Shown: positions 1 to 8,382 of the stretch, piece after piece
Numbering within the stretch: position 1 is the stretch's first letter
Layout of the letters: the number at the start of each line of letters is the position of its first letter
Source of the DNA: Streptomyces sp. R41
GTDB lineage: Bacteria; Actinomycetota; Actinomycetes; Streptomycetales; Streptomycetaceae
Direction: 5' to 3'
Length of the DNA stretch: 64,000 nt
Assembly (NCBI RefSeq): GCF_041053055.1
Contig: NZ_CP163443.1
Coordinates: 5,625,001 to 5,689,000, forward strand
Notes under the pieces: model-generated
What the model was told of the DNA's origin: nothing
What the model saw: the letters and a program-made list of their open reading frames with translations, nothing else
Database searches by the model: none
Made by a program: the position numbers and the translations under genes

Positions 1-204
1 ATGCTGTGCCTATGGTGATCACCGCGCACGGCGGCACCGACCCGGTCGCCGGGCGCCCGGCGACCATCGACCGGGGGGAACACCGTCGTCATGGGGGGAC
101 ACATCGGCATGCCGCGATGACGGCTGCCCGCGTACGACCACCCAGCCTCGTGTGCCCTTCTCGGCCGCATCGGACGCCGTCCCTGCGACGGAACAGGAGC
201 CCCC

Positions 205-2430
205 GTGGCCGACGAGATGGTGCGCAAAGCACAGCAGTTCATCAACGGCGCCTATGAAGGCAAGCTGGGCATCGACCGCATCCCCGAGACCGGGGTGACC
301 GGCTGGACGACGATGTTCGGCCTCACCCGCGCCCTCCAGTACGAGCTGGGCATCACGACCCTGTCGGACACCTTCGGTCCCACCACGCTGTCCACGCTGA
401 CGTCGAAGTACCCGACGCTCAACAGCGCCACGGTCCCGTCGGCGAACTTCGCCCGGATCATCCAGTCCGGCCTGTACTGCAAGGGCTACGACGGCGGTGA
501 CATCGACGGGACGTACAACTCCCGCGTCCAGTCCTCGATCGCCAAGCTGAAGCAGGACATGGGCGTGGACTTCACCTACCCCGGCACCAGCCTGGTGCCG
601 AAGGTGTTCAAGGGCCTGCTCAACATGGACGCGTACGTCACCGTGAACAGCGGCTCGGACAGCATCCGGGCCGTGCAGAGATGGCTGAACGGGCAGTACG
701 TGGGCCGAAGGGACTTCTTCATCATCCCGGCCGACGGCCATCACTCGCGCGACGTCGCCAAGTCCATGCTGTTCGCGGTGCAGTACGAGCTCGGCATGGC
801 GGACGGCACTGCCAACGGCGTCTTCGGCCCGGGCACCCAGAGCGGCCTGAAGAGCCACACCGTCGCCACCGGCGACTCCGGCCCGTGGGTGCAGCTGTTC
901 TCCGCCGGCATGGTCCTCAACCAGCGGCCCGTGTCCTTCGTCTCCACCTTCAACAGCGGCCTCGCCTCGGCCGTCTCCGACTTCCAGTCGTTCGTGAATC
1001 TCCCCGTCACCGGCAAGGGGGACTTCTCGACCTGGGCCTCCTTGCTGGTCTCCTACGGCGACCAGGCGCGCAAGGGCGAGGCCTGCGACGGCGTCACGCG
1101 GATCACCCCGGCCCGCGCCGCCGCGCTGAAGGCGGAGGGCATCAAGTACATCGGGCGCTACCTCACCAACCCCACGGGCGGCAAACCCTACGAGAAGGCG
1201 ATCCAGGCGGGCGAGCTGCAGACCATCGCCGACGCGGGCCTGCGCTGCTACCCGATCTATCAGACGTACGGCCGTGACGCCTCCGACTTCAACTACATCG
1301 CGGGCCGCACCGCCGGGCAGGCCGCGGTGAACGCCGCCTTGGACCACGGCTTCAAGTCGGGCTCGCGGATCTTCTTCGCCGTCGACTTCGACGCCCTCGA
1401 CCAGGACGTCACCGACAATGTGCTGCCCCACTTCAAGGGCATCGAGGACGCGATAGCCGACGACGGGAACCGGTACGCGATCGGCGTGTACGGACCGCGC
1501 AACGTGTGCACCCGCGTCTCGGAAGCCGGCCACGCGGGCGCCTCGTTCGTCTCCGACATGTCCTCGGGCTTCTCCGGCAACTTCGGCTACCCGCTGCCCG
1601 AGAACTGGGCCTACGACCAGGTCGTCACCCGCTCGGTCGGCTCGGGCGACGGCGCGATCGAGATCGACAACAACATCGCCTCCGGCCGCGACACCGGCCA
1701 GGGCAGCTTCAACGCACCCCGCGCCGTCCTCGCCGACACCCGCCTCGACGACTCCGTCCTGACGGCCATGCAGACGGACGTCGGCAAGTACATGGAATCC
1801 CTCGGCTACCCGCTCGACGGCGGTACGAGGAGCTACCAGCACTGGAAGTGCTTCCAGTCGACCGTGGTCGACCACGACGAGCTCATCACGAACCTGTCGA
1901 ACAAGTACAACCTGCGCAAGGCGCTCATCCAGACGTCGGCGTACTGGGAGATGCGGCACATCGAGCCGCTGGACGAGGCGGCCTGGGAAGCCACGATCCT
2001 CGCGTACAACACGACGGGCCAGTTCATCAAGGACTCGTCCACGGGCATCGCCAAGCAGCGGGCCCTGACCCTCATCGGCGCCTGGAACCACTGTCTGTCC
2101 AAGGGCTATGTGACGGGCCGCCCGATCCTCGACGCCTCGAAGGACGACGACAAGTACTCGATCTGGAAGAAGGCGCACGACGACGAGGAGTTCGCCCTCA
2201 CCAGCGTCTTCATGATCGACATGTGGGACATCGACGGAAAGCCCGGCGGCGACGACAATTCGGCCGCTTTGCGGTCACCGACCATCGAGTACAACGACAC
2301 CGAGATCTACGAGGTGCTGCGCCGCTACCAAGGCCCTGGGGAGCCCGCGTTCACCGAGGCGAAGAAGCGCATGGGGCTGTACTACGTGATGGAGAAGTAC
2401 AACTCGATCTCCCGGAACCTGCACTTGTGA
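205..2430 (+). CDS. DUF1906 glycoside-hydrolase-like protein with peptidoglycan-binding-like N-terminus
   Basis: The GTG start has an AGGAG leader and the product is 741 aa. Residues ~1-290 look like repeated peptidoglycan-binding-type helical modules (two passages of the type GVFGPGTQSGL/TFGPTTLSTL). Residues ~292-505 match the DUF1906 (Rv2525c-like) TIM-barrel: EACDGVTRI, KYIGRYLTNP, IFFAVDFDA, YAIGVYGPRNV and AYDQVV-type segments, the fold of lysozyme-like hydrolases. The last ~230 residues are unassigned. No signal peptide is visible although the family usually acts on or at the cell wall. It is first in a tight three-gene run with a membrane protein and a Tat-exported protein. The family call is firm; the enzymatic activity is not shown. 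Confidence 0.85.
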   Translation: MADEMVRKAQQFINGAYEGKLGIDRIPETGVTGWTTMFGLTRALQYELGITTLSDTFGPTTLSTLTSKYPTLNSATVPSANFARIIQSGLYCKGYDGGDIDGTYNSRVQSSIAKLKQDMGVDFTYPGTSLVPKVFKGLLNMDAYVTVNSGSDSIRAVQRWLNGQYVGRRDFFIIPADGHHSRDVAKSMLFAVQYELGMADGTANGVFGPGTQSGLKSHTVATGDSGPWVQLFSAGMVLNQRPVSFVSTFNSGLASAVSDFQSFVNLPVTGKGDFSTWASLLVSYGDQARKGEACDGVTRITPARAAALKAEGIKYIGRYLTNPTGGKPYEKAIQAGELQTIADAGLRCYPIYQTYGRDASDFNYIAGRTAGQAAVNAALDHGFKSGSRIFFAVDFDALDQDVTDNVLPHFKGIEDAIADDGNRYAIGVYGPRNVCTRVSEAGHAGASFVSDMSSGFSGNFGYPLPENWAYDQVVTRSVGSGDGAIEIDNNIASGRDTGQGSFNAPRAVLADTRLDDSVLTAMQTDVGKYMESLGYPLDGGTRSYQHWKCFQSTVVDHDELITNLSNKYNLRKALIQTSAYWEMRHIEPLDEAAWEATILAYNTTGQFIKDSSTGIAKQRALTLIGAWNHCLSKGYVTGRPILDASKDDDKYSIWKKAHDDEEFALTSVFMIDMWDIDGKPGGDDNSAALRSPTIEYNDTEIYEVLRRYQGPGEPAFTEAKKRMGLYYVMEKYNSISRNLHL

Positions 2431-2443
2431 CAGAGGGAAGCGC

Positions 2444-2899
2444 GTGATGTCTGGAGACCAGCCGTACGCCGGCCACGACGGCACCGCCGTACTCCTGCTG
2501 ACTCTGATCGGCCTCGTCGCCACGCCGTGGCTCGTCGTGCACGGGGTCAGGCTGCTGTTCCGTGCCAGGGCCGCCGGGACGACGGTGGCGGCCGTCAAGT
2601 CCGCCGCGGCGCTGGCCTGGGCCGGGGCGGCCGGCATGTACACCTGGGGCGTACTGCACCTGGTGTTCTTCGACGACGCCGACCAGTCCCAGGCGTGCGA
2701 CACGGCGGTCGGAACGCGCCAACTCACCGGCTACGAGCCCTCGTTCATCCCACTGCACTTCGGCTGCCGCACCAGTGACGGGCACACGTACGAAGCGGTC
2801 ATCCCCTCGTACGTCAACCCGGCGACAGCCGTGTTCCTGGTATGCGCTGTAGCACTCACCGGATTCGTGATCGCCCAACGCAAGGAGAGAATCAAGTGA
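2444..2899 (+). CDS. Hypothetical three-TM membrane protein
   Basis: A 151-aa protein starting 13 bp after the DUF1906 gene, with a GAGGGAAG leader; GTG at 2444 or the adjoining ATG at 2447 could be used. Three hydrophobic segments are visible (about residues 10-35, 48-75 and 125-145), ending in a basic QRKERIK tail. Two cysteines (in the SQACDTAV and HFGCRT segments) lie in the loop between TM2 and TM3. Its stop overlaps the GTG of the next gene by four bases, so it is translationally coupled. No family recognised. Confidence 0.7.
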   Translation: MMSGDQPYAGHDGTAVLLLTLIGLVATPWLVVHGVRLLFRARAAGTTVAAVKSAAALAWAGAAGMYTWGVLHLVFFDDADQSQACDTAVGTRQLTGYEPSFIPLHFGCRTSDGHTYEAVIPSYVNPATAVFLVCAVALTGFVIAQRKERIK

Positions 2900-3648
2900 C
2901 GGCGAACCTGTCGCGGCGCACCGTTCTGCGCCGTGCTGCCCTCATAGCCGCCGGTGCCACCGTCGGATCGCAAGTGCTCGCCACCCCCGGCTACGCGGCC
3001 AGCGGCAAGCCCGATCCGGCCGCGCTCCGCAAGGCGCTGAAGACGGCACAGCAGAAGGTGAAGGACCGCGAGGCACACGTCCTGAGCGGTGCCCGGTCGA
3101 AGAACGGCTGGGACATGGAGAAGGTGGTCGACGACCGCGGCAACGTCTACACCCGGTCGGTGTCCGGCACCCCCTTGGACGTCCAGGTGCGCATGGGCGA
3201 CGTGGAGACGATCCTCGCGCACGTGATCAGCCGCTTCCACTACGAGATCGACACCCTCCGCAAGGGAGACGTCGTCGGCTGGCGCAGACCGGGCTCGGTC
3301 CGCAAGGGTCTGCCGGAGTCCAACCAGGCATCCGGTACGGCGGTGCAGATCCGCCCCGGCTCCTACCCCTCCGGGCTGCGTGGCGGCTTCTACCCCCTTG
3401 AGGAGCTGACGATCCGCGACATCCTCGCCGACGCGGAGGGCGTGGTCCGCTGGGGCGGCGACGACCGGGCGCCGGACGAGTCGCTGTTCTACATCGACGT
3501 ACGCCCGGACGACGCCCGCCTCACCAAGGTCGCGGAGAAGATCCGCACCTGGACGTTCACACCCGGCCAGGGTTCAGGGGTTCTGGTCGACCCCCTCCAG
3601 TCCCAGCGCCGCAAGGCGGCCGAGCGGCTCGCGAGTCAGCAGGCCTGA
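2896..3648 (+). CDS. Tat-exported hypothetical protein
   Basis: The GTG start at 2896 overlaps the preceding stop (GTGA) and sits behind AAGGAGAG; an upstream in-frame ATG at 2842 would bury the signal peptide. The N-terminus has the twin-arginine pattern SRRTVLRRAAL, a hydrophobic stretch and an Ala-x-Ala-like end near GYAA, so the mature protein (~215 aa) should be exported by Tat. The mature part is charged with no membrane segment. I do not recognise the family. It is third gene of the DUF1906 operon, so a cell-envelope role is a reasonable inference. Confidence 0.75.
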   Translation: MTANLSRRTVLRRAALIAAGATVGSQVLATPGYAASGKPDPAALRKALKTAQQKVKDREAHVLSGARSKNGWDMEKVVDDRGNVYTRSVSGTPLDVQVRMGDVETILAHVISRFHYEIDTLRKGDVVGWRRPGSVRKGLPESNQASGTAVQIRPGSYPSGLRGGFYPLEELTIRDILADAEGVVRWGGDDRAPDESLFYIDVRPDDARLTKVAEKIRTWTFTPGQGSGVLVDPLQSQRRKAAERLASQQA

Positions 3649-3661
3649 CCCACCGGAAAGG

Positions 3662-3699
3662 CGGTCCAGGCTTCGCCGGTGACGGTGAGGGCTGGACCG
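3662..3699 (+). terminator. Possible terminator after the DUF1906 operon
   Basis: Inverted arms CGGTCCAG (3662-3669) and CTGGACCG (3692-3699) follow the operon stop by 13 bp, and a TTCTTTGTT stretch comes after them. The loop is long, so this is a weak call. Confidence 0.4.
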
Positions 3700-3822
3700 T
3701 CGGGGTTCTTTGTTCCGTCGACCCGCTGCTCGAACGTTCGGGTGCGTTTGTGTGCGTCGGCCGGCCGGCGACGGCGGATGCGCGAGGTGGGCCACCTGCG
3801 GCTCCGCCCCGCGCCTCCCGGC

Positions 3823-4473
3823 TCAGCTGAAGATGATCATCGACCCCTGGGCGAGGCTCCGGGTCGCGGCGGCGTGCAGGCCCAGCCAGACGTGGCGTTC
3901 GCGGGCGAAGGGGCTGGAATCGTAGGGGGCGGGCGCAGCCGGTTCCTCCAGCTCCGTGGGGGCCATGGGGGGCTGCGGGGCGGCGGGCGGGTTCGCCGGG
4001 TCGATGCCGATCGAGGGGGCCACGAATTCGAGTTCGCGCAGCAGGGTCTGGGAGGAGCCCAAGGGGCCCCCGCCCGCGAGGAGTTCGTCGTTGGCGAGGG
4101 GGTGCGGGAAGTCGACGGGGACGTACGCACCCGCGTGGTCGTAGTGCCAGACCAGGTGCGACTGCTGGGCGTTCGACTCGAACATCTCAAGGAGCTGCTC
4201 GTAGTCACCCCCGAGTTCGTCCACCGGCGTCACCGCGAGCCCGCACATCTGGAGGAGGTACGCGCGGCGCAGGAAGTGCAGCGCGTCGTAGTCGAAGCCC
4301 GCGACCGGGGCCACGTCGCCGGAGAGGCCCGGCATGTACGCGTACACCGGGACCGGCGGGAGTCCGGCCTCGCCCAGCACCTTGTCGTAGAGCGCGAGTT
4401 CCTCGGCGAAGGGGTTGTCGGGGGTGTGGCACAGTACGTCGACGAGCGGGACCAACCACAGGTCACAGGCCAA
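3823..4473 (-). CDS. Conserved-looking hypothetical cytoplasmic protein
   Basis: A 216-aa protein read from a TTG start with GAGGAG eight bases upstream. It is acidic and aromatic, with no signal peptide or membrane helix. It has a Pro/Ala-rich linker around residues 155-180 followed by a short tail (HVWLGLHAAATRSLAQ). The body has the look of a folded enzyme or binding protein (FDYDALHFLRRAYLL, HLVWHYDHAGAYVPVDFP), but no family motif is recognised. It is transcribed alone, converging with the DUF1906 operon. Confidence 0.6.
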   Translation of the reverse strand: MACDLWLVPLVDVLCHTPDNPFAEELALYDKVLGEAGLPPVPVYAYMPGLSGDVAPVAGFDYDALHFLRRAYLLQMCGLAVTPVDELGGDYEQLLEMFESNAQQSHLVWHYDHAGAYVPVDFPHPLANDELLAGGGPLGSSQTLLRELEFVAPSIGIDPANPPAAPQPPMAPTELEEPAAPAPYDSSPFARERHVWLGLHAAATRSLAQGSMIIFS

Positions 4474-4710
4474 CAGACGGCTCCTCTTGCTCCTTGGGTG
4501 CAGGGTGGTCAGGGCAGCGTAATGCGCGCGGCGGTCTTGGGAAGGTCTCGGTGCACAACTCGGGGTTCTGGTGAGCCCCGGTCGGGGCGGGCGGCCTTGG
4601 GGCCCGGGGCGGAGCCGCTGATGGATGCGGCGCCCCCGAACCTCCGATCGCCCGAAGGGCTCGTCCTCAAACGCCGGACGGGCTGGTTGGTGCCGGCCGG
4701 GTGGAAGAGA

Positions 4711-5406
4711 TCATCCGGCGTCCAGGCGCTCGATCAGGGCGAGCGAGTGCTCGTTGTACGCCGTGACGATCGCGTGGGCCGCTTCCGGGTCGCGGCGGGC
4801 CAGCGCGTCGACCAGTTCCGTGTGGCCGGACCACAGGTAGCCCTTCAGGTCGTCGACCCGGCGCAGGTGCTGGACCGTGCAGACCCAGGACTGGACGCGC
4901 AGACGGTGCAGGAAGTCGGCGAGGTAGGGGTTGCCGAAGAGGCCGCTGAGCTCGCGCCAGAAGCGGAGGTCGTAGCCGATGAGGATGTTCAGGTCGCCGG
5001 CGGTGGCGGCGCGCTGGGCCTCCTCGCCGCGGCGGCGGACTCCTGCGAGGGCGACGGCGGCGCGGGGGGCGCTGAGCTGCCGCATGCCGCCGGCGACGAG
5101 GTTGTGGAACATGCCGTCCGTGACCAGGCTGCGGGCCTCGATCATGCCGCGGTAGTCGGCCGCCGAGTACTCGTGCACGCGGAAGCCGCGGTGCTGGTCC
5201 GCTTCCAGCAGGCCCTGGGCCGACAGGTCGACCAGGGCCTCGCGGACGGGGGTCGCGGAGACGCCGTACTGCTCGGCGATCTCCTTCACCGTGAACTCCT
5301 GGCCCGGCTGGAGACGGCCTGCGAGCACCTCGTCGCGGAGCGCGTCCGCGATCTGCTGCCGCAGGGTGCTGCGGGTTACGGCCCCATTGCCGCCGCTGCC
5401 GGGCAT
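4711..5406 (-). CDS. GntR family (FadR/FCD type) transcriptional regulator
   Basis: A 231-aa regulator. The N-terminal winged helix is typical of GntR (LRQQIADALRDEVLAGRLQPGQ, then GVSATPVREALVDLSAQGLLE, residues ~10-75). The all-helical C-terminal half ends in the FCD pattern of paired HxxE/D (HTELVDALARRDPEAAHAIVTAYNEH split). ATG at 5406 has GGGAG nine bases upstream; an in-frame ATG at 5424 is possible. It is followed on the same strand, after ~230 bp, by nothing it obviously regulates; upstream lies the aminotransferase gene, whose expression it may control. Confidence 0.85.
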   Translation of the reverse strand: MPGSGGNGAVTRSTLRQQIADALRDEVLAGRLQPGQEFTVKEIAEQYGVSATPVREALVDLSAQGLLEADQHRGFRVHEYSAADYRGMIEARSLVTDGMFHNLVAGGMRQLSAPRAAVALAGVRRRGEEAQRAATAGDLNILIGYDLRFWRELSGLFGNPYLADFLHRLRVQSWVCTVQHLRRVDDLKGYLWSGHTELVDALARRDPEAAHAIVTAYNEHSLALIERLDAG

Positions 5407-5479
5407 GGTGTCTCGCTCCCCCATCGCGTGGGTACGTGGTCGGTCTACTCGCGTATCTCTCCGAGCACGCCACCATACG

Positions 5480-5640
5480 CGGTGGGGGTTGGGGGGTGGG
5501 TTTTTCGCCCCCGTAAGGGGCGCGGGGAACTGCGCGACAAGCCCCCACCCACCCGCACCCGAAAGACGACCCAGGGGGTCTGGGGGCGCAGCCCCCCAGG
5601 TACCGGACGGGCAGGGGCGGAGGGGACGAAGCCCCCCGCG
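5480..5640. repeat. Dispersed GC-rich intergenic repeat
   Basis: The stretch has the GGGTTTTTCGCCCCC...CTGGGGGCGCAGCCCCC signature, internally palindromic. Related sequence is found after other genes in this window at 13094-13190 and 29276-29390. I recognise it as a common Streptomyces intergenic element; function unknown. Confidence 0.6.
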
Positions 5641-5641
5641 G

Positions 5642-6997
5642 TCACACCGTGTGTTCGTCCGCCACCGCCAGCGCCGCGTCCAGCGCCGCCAGCCCCTCCT
5701 TGGCCTCGGCCTCCGTGATGTTGCACGGCGGCACGACATGGGTGCGGTTCATGTTGATGAAAGGCCACAGACCCTGCGCCTTCGCGGCGGCACCGAACGC
5801 GGCCATCGGAGCGTTCGCCTCACCCGCCGCGTTGTACGGCACCAGCGGCTCCCGGGTCTCCCGGTCCTTCACCAGCTCCAGGGCCCAGAAGACGCCCGTA
5901 CCCCGCACCTCGCCGACACTGGGGTGCCGCTCGGCGAGATCACGCAGCCCGGGACCGATGACGGTCTCACCGATCCGCGCGGCCTGCCCGACGATGTCCT
6001 CCTCCTCCATCACGTTGATGGTGGCGACGGCGGCCGCACAGGCCAGCGGGTGCCCGGAGTACGTGAGCCCACCGGGATAGGGCCGACGGGCGAAGGTCTC
6101 CGCGATCGCACCGGAGATCGCGACACCGCCCAGCGGCACGTACCCGGAGTTCACGCCCTTCGCGAAGGTCATCAGGTCCGGCGTCACGCCGAAGTGGTCG
6201 GCGGCGAACCACTCGCCCGTACGCCCGAACCCGGCCATGACCTCGTCGAGGACGAAGACGATCCCGTACCGGTCACAGATCTCCCGGACGCCCGCGAGAT
6301 AGCCGGCCGGCGGCGTCATGATCCCCGCCGTGCCCGGAATCGTCTCCAGGATCACCGCCGCGACGGTCCCCGGCCCCTCGAAGGCGATCGTGTCCTCGAG
6401 GTGCTGCAGCGCCCGCTCGCACTCCTGCTGCTCGCTGTCCGAGTGGAAGGGCGAGCGGTAGAGGAAGGGCGCCCAGAAGTGGACGACACCCGCCGCGCCG
6501 ATGTCGTTCGGCCAGCGCCGCGGATCACCGGTGAGGTTGATCGCGGTGGAGGTGGCCCCGTGGTACGAGCGGTACGCGGAGAGCACCTTCGGCCGCCCGG
6601 TGTGCAGCCGGGCCATGCGCGTGGCGTTCTCGACGGCCTCCGCGCCACCGTTGGTGAAGAAGATCTTGTCGAGGTCGCCGGGGGTGCGCTCGGCTATCAG
6701 CCGGGCCGCCTCCGAGCGCGCCTCGACGGCGAAGGCGGGCGCGAACGTGGACAGGGTTGCGGCCTGCTCCTGGATCGCGGCGACGACCTTCGGGTGCTGG
6801 TACCCGATGTTGGTGAAGACGAGCCCGCTGGTGAAGTCCAGATACCGCTTGCCTTCGTAGTCCCAGAAGTACGACCCCTCCGCGCCGGCGACGGCGAGCG
6901 GGTCGATGAGCTCCTGCGCGGACCAGGAGTGGAACACGTGCGCACGGTCCGCGGCCTTCACGGCGGCGCCGACCTGAGGGTTGGGCTGAGGGGTCAT
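5642..6997 (-). CDS. Class III (PLP-dependent) omega-aminotransferase
   Basis: A 451-aa enzyme of the aspartate-aminotransferase-family/class III fold. Visible marks are the FTNGGAEAVENA cofactor segment, YHGATS, the conserved LDEVMAGFGRTG segment with the PLP-pyridine Asp, the PLP-lysine region TFAKGVNSGYVPLGG, and the C-terminal glycine-rich LTYSGHPLACAAA. It should move an amino group from an omega-amine or amino acid to a keto acid; the substrate cannot be read. The chosen start (MTPQPNPQ) has no clear Shine-Dalgarno, so a leaderless transcript is possible. It is divergent from the DJ-1/MarR operon across a palindromic operator, which suggests shared control. Confidence 0.9.
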   Translation of the reverse strand: MTPQPNPQVGAAVKAADRAHVFHSWSAQELIDPLAVAGAEGSYFWDYEGKRYLDFTSGLVFTNIGYQHPKVVAAIQEQAATLSTFAPAFAVEARSEAARLIAERTPGDLDKIFFTNGGAEAVENATRMARLHTGRPKVLSAYRSYHGATSTAINLTGDPRRWPNDIGAAGVVHFWAPFLYRSPFHSDSEQQECERALQHLEDTIAFEGPGTVAAVILETIPGTAGIMTPPAGYLAGVREICDRYGIVFVLDEVMAGFGRTGEWFAADHFGVTPDLMTFAKGVNSGYVPLGGVAISGAIAETFARRPYPGGLTYSGHPLACAAAVATINVMEEEDIVGQAARIGETVIGPGLRDLAERHPSVGEVRGTGVFWALELVKDRETREPLVPYNAAGEANAPMAAFGAAAKAQGLWPFINMNRTHVVPPCNITEAEAKEGLAALDAALAVADEHTV

Positions 6998-7103
6998 GCG
7001 CCGAAGCGTAAATGTCCACGGAGTGGACGCGATATCGGCGTCCTGTCTGTGGTCGGGGGCTTTCCGCGACAGTCTGTCGGGCTTGACTGTGGCGTCGTCC
7101 CTG

Positions 7104-7135
7104 TTGACAGCATGCTGTCGAATTGACAGCATGCT
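7104..7135. promoter_or_regulatory. Palindromic operator in divergent promoter region
   Basis: A perfect inverted repeat GCATGCTGTC (7110-7119), five-base spacer, GACAGCATGC (7125-7134), overlapping a second 14-bp palindrome GACAGCATGCTGTC at 7106-7119. Two TTGACA hexamers (7104, 7123) are embedded in it. It lies between the aminotransferase and the DJ-1/PfpI-MarR operon, and MarR or the nearby GntR are the natural ligand candidates. Confidence 0.75.
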
Positions 7136-7173
7136 CACATAACCTTCGGCTCGCCCGAGGAGGGTGAAGAGTC

Positions 7174-7806
7174 ATGAACGCCGCCACCGACGACGCGAGC
7201 GCCCCGCACCGCAAGCCCGTCCACCTCGCCGTCTACGACACCTTCGCCGACTGGGAGACGGGGCACACGACCGCGTATCTCGCCCGCGCCGGGTACGAGG
7301 TCCGGACGGTCGGCCCCACTCGGGAGCCGGTCACCACCATCGGCGGGCTCCGCGTCCAGCCCGACCTCGCGCTCGACGACGTCCGCCCCGAAGACAGCTC
7401 CTTGCTGATCCTCACGGGCGCGGACCTCTGGGACACGAGCGACGACCTCGCCCCCTTCGCCCGCAAGGCCCGCGTCTTCCTCGACGCCGGCGTGCCCGTC
7501 GCCGCGATCTGCGGCGCGACGGCCGGGCTCGCCTGTGAAGGCCTGCTCGACGACCGCGACCACACCAGCGCCGTGTCCTTCTACCTCGCCGCCACCGGGT
7601 ACGCGGGCGGCGAGCGGTACGTGGACGCCGACGCCGTCACCGACGGCAAGCTCGTCACGGCCGGTCCCACCGAACCCGTCGCCTTCGCCCGCGAGGTCTT
7701 CCGCCTCCTCGGCGTGTACGAGGGCGAGGTGCTGGACGCCTGGTACCGGCTGTTCCACGACTCCGACGCGGAGGCCTACGCCGTACTCGAAAAGGCCGCG
7801 CGGTGA
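7174..7806 (+). CDS. DJ-1/PfpI family protein
   Basis: A 210-aa member of the class I glutamine-amidotransferase-like DJ-1/PfpI family. The nucleophile-elbow cysteine lies in VAAICGATAGLA (~residue 111), and the N-terminal strand HLAVYDTFADWETG is typical of the type 1 amidotransferase-like regulators/hydrolases that attack small electrophiles or isonitriles. The ATG has GGAGGGTGAAG upstream. Its stop overlaps the GTG of the MarR gene by four bases, so the two are co-translated; the MarR protein probably represses both. The reaction is unknown. Confidence 0.85.
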   Translation: MNAATDDASAPHRKPVHLAVYDTFADWETGHTTAYLARAGYEVRTVGPTREPVTTIGGLRVQPDLALDDVRPEDSSLLILTGADLWDTSDDLAPFARKARVFLDAGVPVAAICGATAGLACEGLLDDRDHTSAVSFYLAATGYAGGERYVDADAVTDGKLVTAGPTEPVAFAREVFRLLGVYEGEVLDAWYRLFHDSDAEAYAVLEKAAR

Positions 7807-8303
7807 GCCGGGAGCGCCAGGACCTGTTCAGTCGCAGCGCCCTCGCGGCCTTCCGGCTCAACGGTCAATTCCTGTCCGTCGCCGAGGAGTTGGCCAAGCC
7901 CGCCGGGCTGACCGCCGCCTGGTGGCAGGTGCTCGGCGCGGTGCTCGGCGAGCCCCTGCCCGTGTCCGGGATCGCCCGCGCCATGGGCATCACCCGGCAG
8001 AGCGTGCAGCGCATCGCCGACCTGCTGGTGGACAAGGGTCTCGCGGAGTACCTCCCCAACCCCGCCCACCGCCGCGCCAAGCTGCTCTCCCCGGCGGATG
8101 AGGGCCGCGCCGCGATCGCCAGGATCGGGCCCGGCCACGCGGCCTTCGCCGACCGCCTCGCCGAGGCCCTCGGTGACAGCGAACTCGCTCAGACCGTACG
8201 CGTGCTGGAGCGCCTGTCCGCGATGCTCGACGACCTCACGGCACCGGTCGCGGAGATCGCGGCGCCGGTCACGGAAACGGCATCCCCTGTTACGGAACCG
8301 TAG
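7803..8303 (+). CDS. MarR family transcriptional regulator
   Basis: A 166-aa winged-helix regulator. Helices EELAKPAGLTAAWWQVLGAVL, the recognition segment SGIARAMGITRQSVQRIADLLVDKGLAEYL and the wing NPAHRRAKLLSP are in MarR order. The C-terminus has a degenerate repeat (VAEIAAPVTETASPVTEP). It is translationally coupled (GTGA) to the DJ-1/PfpI gene, and the palindrome at 7104-7135 upstream of the operon is its likely site. Confidence 0.88.
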   Translation: MSRERQDLFSRSALAAFRLNGQFLSVAEELAKPAGLTAAWWQVLGAVLGEPLPVSGIARAMGITRQSVQRIADLLVDKGLAEYLPNPAHRRAKLLSPADEGRAAIARIGPGHAAFADRLAEALGDSELAQTVRVLERLSAMLDDLTAPVAEIAAPVTETASPVTEP

Positions 8304-8382
8304 ACACCGCCCCATCCACCTCCCCGTACGGCGGCACTATCCTCGGTCTGTTGCACACATACGGGGGAAGGTGGGCGCAGCC

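Noticed and set aside
19..2178. 719-codon minus-strand open frame
   Set aside because: Antisense of the DUF1906 gene; Val/Arg/Gly-rich shadow typical of high-GC DNA, with no family features.
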